Positions 59,640 to 64,000 of a stretch of DNA of 64,000 nucleotides are shown piece by piece (the first letter of the stretch is position 1; each line of letters opens with the position of its first letter). Under the pieces are notes generated by a model. That model saw only the letters and a list, made by a program, of their open reading frames with translations. It was not told the DNA's origin and ran no database searches. Origin of the DNA: Aquimarina aggregata (GTDB lineage: Bacteria; Bacteroidota; Bacteroidia; Flavobacteriales; Flavobacteriaceae); contig NZ_LQRT01000024.1 in the NCBI RefSeq assembly GCF_001632745.1, positions 594,261 to 658,260 on the forward strand, written 5' to 3'. Both the position numbers and the translations under genes were made by a program.

Positions 59640-61805
59640 TTAAAAGTTTCTTGCAATGGTTATGTCTTGTTTTACATGTTGTATTAGTTGACTCCAATCT
59701 AGCTTATTAGTTCTTGCTAACATCTGGGGGCTATAGTTTTTTTCTGAGATATGAGTGTATGCTTTCCAATGTTCTAAAGCTTCTTCTAAATATGTGATGG
59801 CATTGTTTTTATAGGATATTTGTTTTGTTTCTGTGTAAAAAGCAAGTGCAACTGCAGCTTCTATTTTTTTGGCATAATATTGTCCAAGGTATCCCATTGC
59901 CAAAATATCATCTAAAAGAACAGATAACTCTTGATTATCTATAGATTGTTCTTGCAGTTTTTTAATACCATTTCTTGATGATATAGCATGCGTATTAAGT
60001 CTGTTAACTATTTGCAAAGGAGTAATTTTATTGATTTTTTCGTTGACAATAGATGCTTTTGCAAAACTAGATGGGTTTATGATATTGCTTCCAGACATTA
60101 TGGGATTATCTATAAAATCAGTAACTTCTCTAAATCCACCAAGCGCTGGTCTTGCGATGCAGGCCTCTACAGACCACATATGATCCCAGTTTCGCCAATG
60201 AAATGTATTTACTTGAGGAACAATTTTTGAAGCTTCTTGCCAAGTTTTGTATAATAATTTAGAATCTATACCTGGGAATTTTGAACTTAGTTTTTTTATA
60301 AAAAAGGTTTGATCTAATTGATTGTTATACCCTAATCTTCCCCAAAGCATAAAATTATACCAATGTTTTTTTATTTCAAGTTGTCCCGATAATTCTTGAT
60401 GTTTACTAATAAACTCCTTACCCCATACATAACCATCTGACCCTAGTTGATATGCAGCGGTTCGTTCTTTTGGAAAGTTGTTAAGAAATGTTCTTACATA
60501 ATCAGGATCTCCCCAGCGATATACAAAAATATCGTCGTTTCTAAGGTTCCACCAGGAATCTAAGTCATAGGTTTTCATGGTTTTGATATGCTCATCTGCA
60601 AAATTTGGTGTAGGAGAAGAGTATAATCTAGCTTTGGCGTATTTGAAACTAACTTCAAAGGAGTCAGGGTACTCTCCCCAATATTTCATGATTTGTTCCA
60701 TATCAGAATGCCATACTCTATGGATAAAATCAATTTTGCGATCTGGTTGTTCTTTTTTTGCATCTAAAATTCCAAGGCCAAAAGATTCCCATAACCATTG
60801 TTCTCTATTATACTCACCTTCCCATTTTTTGGGCATATGTTCACCCGCGGTGACACCGATACCTTTTAGATCAGGGTAGGTTACTAAAAACTGCTTAACT
60901 GCCTCGCGATGATAGGCTATAGTTTTAGGGTTGTCCATTTGGTGGGTAATCCCATATTTTCCAGGTTTTTCATTTTTGATGTTGATCCCAAAAGTCTTGT
61001 AATAGGGTTCCATTGGTGTTGCAACACTATTTGGACATATATTCCAGGTAATAAAATAGGTGTCTATTCCTCGTTCTTTTGCATAACGCATCAGCTTTTG
61101 CCAGAAGATAATTTTTTCATCAATAGTGATTTTTTTAACCACTTTTAAATTATTCATTACGTTACTTGTTACGAGTTGAGGGTCACCCCATTCATTTTCT
61201 TTTCCTACTGGTGTTAATGTAGTAGTGCATACATCTTCTAAAGCAATGTCCGGATATTCTTCTAATTTAATCATCGAAGGAAAAGGATGAGGATTCCAGA
61301 AAGTAATAGCATTGTAACGATGTATAGCCATTTCATCAAAAAAAGTGGTCCAAAAATTCCAGTCCCACATGTTTAGAATATTTTTTTGTGCTGCATCGCC
61401 AGAATCATCATAGCTAGGCGTTCTTGCATCAAGAGGGATATTAAATTTAATCGCACGTTTTTTTATAAAAGGTTCGCCTTTTGTGTCTTTAATGAGATTG
61501 TTTAGTTTAATTTGCTCGGCTACTTCAAGACCACCGTACATCATCCCTTTATTATCTCCTCCAAAAATAACAATCTTGTTTTTTGAAGTTTGGACTCGAT
61601 ATGCTTCAGTTTTAAGACTAATGGTATCTAACAAAAATTCAATAGCGGGAAAATTTTCAGAATTTTGTTGACTTATTTTAGCTTTTTCAATCTCCTTAAT
61701 GGCAAACTGCACTTCTGGAAGCGATTCGTGTTTTTCAGTTTTAGGAGTAGTACATGATAAAAAAATAATACTCGAAACAAATATAGTTTTCAGAATTGTT
61801 TTCAT
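59640..61805 (-). CDS. GH67-like lipoprotein glycoside hydrolase
   Basis: This 721-residue lipoprotein (SIIFLSC lipobox) has an N-terminal GH67/GH20-type alpha/beta domain (KNKIVIFGGDNKGMMYGGLEVAEQI), then a TIM-barrel-like part with RAIKFNIPLDARTPSYDD, HRYNAITFWNPHPFPSM, YFITWNICPNSV, GIGVTAGEHMP and the WWNLRNDDIFVYRWGDPD strand. The C-terminal third is helical. Its nearest recognisable relatives are alpha-glucuronidases, but the GH67 catalytic residues cannot be assigned with certainty. I start at 61805 (MKTILKT). It probably cleaves an external glycan. No SusC/D pair is near. Confidence 0.65.
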   Translation of the reverse strand: MKTILKTIFVSSIIFLSCTTPKTEKHESLPEVQFAIKEIEKAKISQQNSENFPAIEFLLDTISLKTEAYRVQTSKNKIVIFGGDNKGMMYGGLEVAEQIKLNNLIKDTKGEPFIKKRAIKFNIPLDARTPSYDDSGDAAQKNILNMWDWNFWTTFFDEMAIHRYNAITFWNPHPFPSMIKLEEYPDIALEDVCTTTLTPVGKENEWGDPQLVTSNVMNNLKVVKKITIDEKIIFWQKLMRYAKERGIDTYFITWNICPNSVATPMEPYYKTFGINIKNEKPGKYGITHQMDNPKTIAYHREAVKQFLVTYPDLKGIGVTAGEHMPKKWEGEYNREQWLWESFGLGILDAKKEQPDRKIDFIHRVWHSDMEQIMKYWGEYPDSFEVSFKYAKARLYSSPTPNFADEHIKTMKTYDLDSWWNLRNDDIFVYRWGDPDYVRTFLNNFPKERTAAYQLGSDGYVWGKEFISKHQELSGQLEIKKHWYNFMLWGRLGYNNQLDQTFFIKKLSSKFPGIDSKLLYKTWQEASKIVPQVNTFHWRNWDHMWSVEACIARPALGGFREVTDFIDNPIMSGSNIINPSSFAKASIVNEKINKITPLQIVNRLNTHAISSRNGIKKLQEQSIDNQELSVLLDDILAMGYLGQYYAKKIEAAVALAFYTETKQISYKNNAITYLEEALEHWKAYTHISEKNYSPQMLARTNKLDWSQLIQHVKQDITIARNF

Positions 61806-61958
61806 GTAAATAAGCAATTAATCTGGTTAGATAAATAGTAACATGAAAGTATAGAAAAAAGGAGATCGTACTTAAATCATATGGTTTCTAATCTAAAACA
61901 TATGTATTTCTATATGCAACTGCATTTTAAAAGGAATATTTATAAACTTGTATTAAAG

Positions 61959-62738
61959 CTATGTTATCATTTTACCTAAAATCTCTTTCATCATCTTAGC
62001 CGCCAAAAAAGCAGTCATATTCTGAGTGTCTCTGTTAGGATTATATTCTACGATATCGGCACCAATAACGGGAGTATCTATGTTTTGAATTATTTCTAGC
62101 ACTTGTCTTGTCGAAAGCCCTCCTGGTTCATGGTGAGAAACTCCAGGAGCAAAAGCCGGATCAAAACCATCCATATCAAGCGATATATATAATGGGTTTT
62201 TAAAATTTGGGATCTTTTTTAGGTCTAGGTTTTTCATTTCATGAATTTCTACATCATATTTTGTGGCTTGTTCTGCTTGATGCGGATTTAAAGTTCTAAT
62301 ACCTACTTGAACCAATTTTGCAGCAAAACCATTTTCCATAATCCTAGCAAAAGGACAGGCATGAGAATATTGGTCTCCTTCAAACTCATGATACAAATCA
62401 GCATGTGCATCGATATGTAAAATATCTAGTACAGGATATCTTTGATGATATGCTTTAAGTATTGGAAAAGTTATCGAATGATCCCCGCCTAATGTAAATA
62501 TTTTATCGGCACTAGATAGATGCTTTTTTGTAATATCTTCAATATCAAAATAGTCTAAGATTTCAAAATCTCCATTATCTTGAATATTTGGATTTTCAAT
62601 TGTGATTCCGCTTTCGGTAAATAGATTCATGGCTCCGCAATACAAAGCTTCCCTTATCAGAGGAGGGGCAAGTCTAGGTCCTTTTTGAAAAGAAGATTTT
62701 TCGTCAAACTGTATTCCTTGTATTATAATGTTCGCCAT
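61959..62738 (-). CDS. speB: Agmatinase/arginase family ureohydrolase
   Basis: This 259-residue binuclear manganese enzyme has the three metal motifs GGDHS, DAHADLYHEF and DMDGFDPAFAPG, the usual set for agmatinase, which splits agmatine into putrescine and urea. The start MANIIIQGIQFDEKSSF and PRLAPPLIREAL are typical. It lies nine bases before a phosphopantetheinyl transferase gene on the same strand. Guanidinobutyrase is the nearest alternative. Confidence 0.9.
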   Translation of the reverse strand: MANIIIQGIQFDEKSSFQKGPRLAPPLIREALYCGAMNLFTESGITIENPNIQDNGDFEILDYFDIEDITKKHLSSADKIFTLGGDHSITFPILKAYHQRYPVLDILHIDAHADLYHEFEGDQYSHACPFARIMENGFAAKLVQVGIRTLNPHQAEQATKYDVEIHEMKNLDLKKIPNFKNPLYISLDMDGFDPAFAPGVSHHEPGGLSTRQVLEIIQNIDTPVIGADIVEYNPNRDTQNMTAFLAAKMMKEILGKMIT

Positions 62739-62747
62739 AACTAGTAA

Positions 62748-63398
62748 CTATTTAAAAATGATGTTTTCTATTCGGATATCTTTAGGGTCTATACGCTTAT
62801 TACAAGCTAAATGAACAGAATAGTCTAATTTTTCATCTAAGTTAATTGGGTATATATACCAAGTCACACCTTCAATTTGAGTTGTGTTTTCCTTGAATGT
62901 GAAAGAAGAAAAAGGAATTGATACTCCTTTGCCTACGCCTTTAGTGGTCGCTTCTTTTTTGGTCCAGTATTCATAATAGGTTAGTGTACTATTTTTAGAA
63001 ATACTAATTTCGTTCCATTCTTCTTCAGAAAATTGCGTTTTAAAACTGTCTAGAGGTATGCTATTTCTTTTTTCAATATCAATACCCAGATTACAATAAT
63101 TACTTATAGCACAAACAACATAGGATTGAGAATGCGAAATGTTAAAATTGATACTTCCATCTATAAAAGGTTTTCCAAAAGTATTGTATTGAAAATTAAC
63201 TAATGGATCTTTGGTGTAACCAAATTTCTTAACCCCTTCTTTTACTAATAATCTTCCTAAAAGAAACGCTTGTTGATCTTGCCATCTTCTGTATGAATTA
63301 GCTTTGCTTTGCATTACTTTAGGTAGCTCTGCTAAGAGTTTTTTAAACCCATTTTGATGAAAACTTTCAGATATTTTAGTACAAAGAATATGGATCAT
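62748..63398 (-). CDS. 4'-phosphopantetheinyl transferase, Sfp type
   Basis: This 216-residue enzyme activates acyl or peptidyl carrier proteins. It has the Sfp/AcpT motifs FNISHSQSYVVCAIS, GIDIEKR (magnesium site), FSEEEW and YWTKKEATTKGVGKGVS. It is cotranscribed with speB, 9 bases apart. The size fits the Sfp class with broad specificity, often used for secondary metabolism or fatty-acid synthesis. Its carrier is not in the window. Confidence 0.92.
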   Translation of the reverse strand: MIHILCTKISESFHQNGFKKLLAELPKVMQSKANSYRRWQDQQAFLLGRLLVKEGVKKFGYTKDPLVNFQYNTFGKPFIDGSINFNISHSQSYVVCAISNYCNLGIDIEKRNSIPLDSFKTQFSEEEWNEISISKNSTLTYYEYWTKKEATTKGVGKGVSIPFSSFTFKENTTQIEGVTWYIYPINLDEKLDYSVHLACNKRIDPKDIRIENIIFK

Positions 63399-63471
63399 TT
63401 TAGGTTGGTTAATTTATAAACAAAGATCGATATTTATTCCAGACTAATAATTTTAATTTATAAAAAGTCAA

Positions 63472-63499
63472 AGCATGCTGATTCTAGAATCAGCATGCT
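63472..63499. terminator. 28-base perfect palindrome, likely terminator of the YHS gene
   Basis: The two halves agcatgctgattct and agaatcagcatgct are exact complements without a loop. On the minus strand it is followed by CTTTGACTTTTTAT. It lies 30 bases downstream of the YHS gene and 73 bases upstream of the next start. Confidence 0.65.
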
Positions 63500-63529
63500 A
63501 AGAACATAAAAGTAATCACGAACTAAGTA

Positions 63530-63994
63530 CTATTTTGTTTTTAAACTACTCCAGTTTTTATTAGCAGTAGCTAAAAGTTTAGATTCTTTTTCTGAGATCC
63601 ATAGTTGCTTTGCATCTACTTCGACATCATTTAAGAATAAATAGTATTTTCCATTATTTACTACAAACTTGGTAGGATCTACTCTAAATTTTGCACCTGC
63701 ATATACACCAAAAGCACAGAAACCACCGTATTGAGGCATATATTTTTGAGGGTTTTTTTCAAAAGTTTTTTTCTGATCCTCAGAAGTAAAATAATATGCA
63801 ATTTTATTATGAGTAGATTTAAATTGCTTTGATCCTCTTTGAGCTAGTCCTAAATCTAAATAAGATACGGGGCTATATCCGTGTAATCCTATTTTACTGT
63901 CATCGATATTGTTTGCTTTTTTATCTTGAGCAAAACTTACTGTACTTACTAATAAAGCTAGTACTACTATTGTTGATTTAAATAAATTTTTCAT
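63530..63994 (-). CDS. Exported YHS-domain protein
   Basis: This 154-residue protein has a signal peptide (KSTIVVLALLVSTVSFAQ) and a YHS domain from about 33 with GLHGYSPVSYLD, HNKIAYYFTSEDQKKTFEKNP and YGGFCAFGVYAGAKFRVDP. YHS domains resemble the copper-binding TRASH fold, but the usual Cys pattern is reduced to one Cys in GGFCAFG. It is widespread in flavobacteria with unknown role, often near copper or heavy-metal genes. The start lies close to the window edge, so its promoter is not visible. Confidence 0.85.
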   Translation of the reverse strand: MKNLFKSTIVVLALLVSTVSFAQDKKANNIDDSKIGLHGYSPVSYLDLGLAQRGSKQFKSTHNKIAYYFTSEDQKKTFEKNPQKYMPQYGGFCAFGVYAGAKFRVDPTKFVVNNGKYYLFLNDVEVDAKQLWISEKESKLLATANKNWSSLKTK

Positions 63995-64000
63995 TTTTTT

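Noticed and set aside
1..64000. tRNA, rRNA, CRISPR arrays, prophage
   Set aside because: No cloverleaf, ribosomal RNA, regular spaced repeat or phage structural cluster was seen. The tail-fibre-like gene is linked to RHS genes, not phage genes.

Overview
The window is AT-rich chromosomal DNA from a Bacteroidota, most likely a marine Flavobacteriaceae of the Aquimarina type. The evidence is a fused CcoNO cytochrome oxidase with a one-haem CcoP, promoters with the Bacteroidota -7 box TAnnTTTG, MoaCB, YD/RHS proteins with flavobacterial N-termini, and many short lipoproteins. I see no tRNA, rRNA, CRISPR array or prophage.

Region by region: (1) 1-3835 holds two adjacent, translationally coupled reverse transcriptases on the minus strand, with a 341-base structured leader. 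This layout matches the antiphage system DRT type 3 (two RTs plus a non-coding RNA); the second RT gene runs off the window. (2) 3836-6951 carries deoC, thioredoxin and small housekeeping or unknown genes. (3) 7015-32998 is a large low-oxygen and stress region: the cco operon for cbb3 oxidase and its assembly (ccoS-ccoNO-ccoQ-ccoP-ccoG-fixH-tauE), ccoI, hemN, eight universal stress proteins, Hsp20, a D-lactate-type dehydrogenase, YeeE/YedE transporters, a cardiolipin synthase and a patatin. (4) 33100-35522 encodes an exported aspartyl protease, a three-repeat CBM48-like protein and a MORN protein. (5) 35615-41654 is a nearly complete molybdenum cofactor set. (6) 41844-46339 is an ECF sigma factor, a membrane anti-sigma-like TPR protein and a secreted CHAT protease. 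(7) 46340-47740 is a REP-associated transposase with REP hairpins. (8) 47742-57216 is an RHS module: fibre-like protein, YD-repeat protein, RHS toxin and putative immunity protein. (9) 57623-63994 holds exported enzymes (thioredoxin/MsrA-like, acetolactate decarboxylase, GH67-like), agmatinase, a phosphopantetheinyl transferase and a YHS protein.

The strongest regulatory signal is a set of 15 promoters with one geometry. A 12-base CRP/FNR-type palindrome (TGAT-N4-ATCA or a close variant) is followed after exactly 23 bases by a -7 box of the form TAnnTTT(A/G) or a near match. They precede the cco operon, ccoI, hemN with its Usp, most Usp genes, Hsp20, YeeE/YedE, the Usp-cls-patatin operon and the molybdopterin operon. 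Together they look like one low-oxygen regulon driven by an FNR-like activator bound near -41.5. The activator gene itself is not in the window.

The two most rewarding targets are the DRT3-like locus with its candidate RNA and this regulon. The RHS toxin/immunity pair and the sigma/CHAT operon follow.
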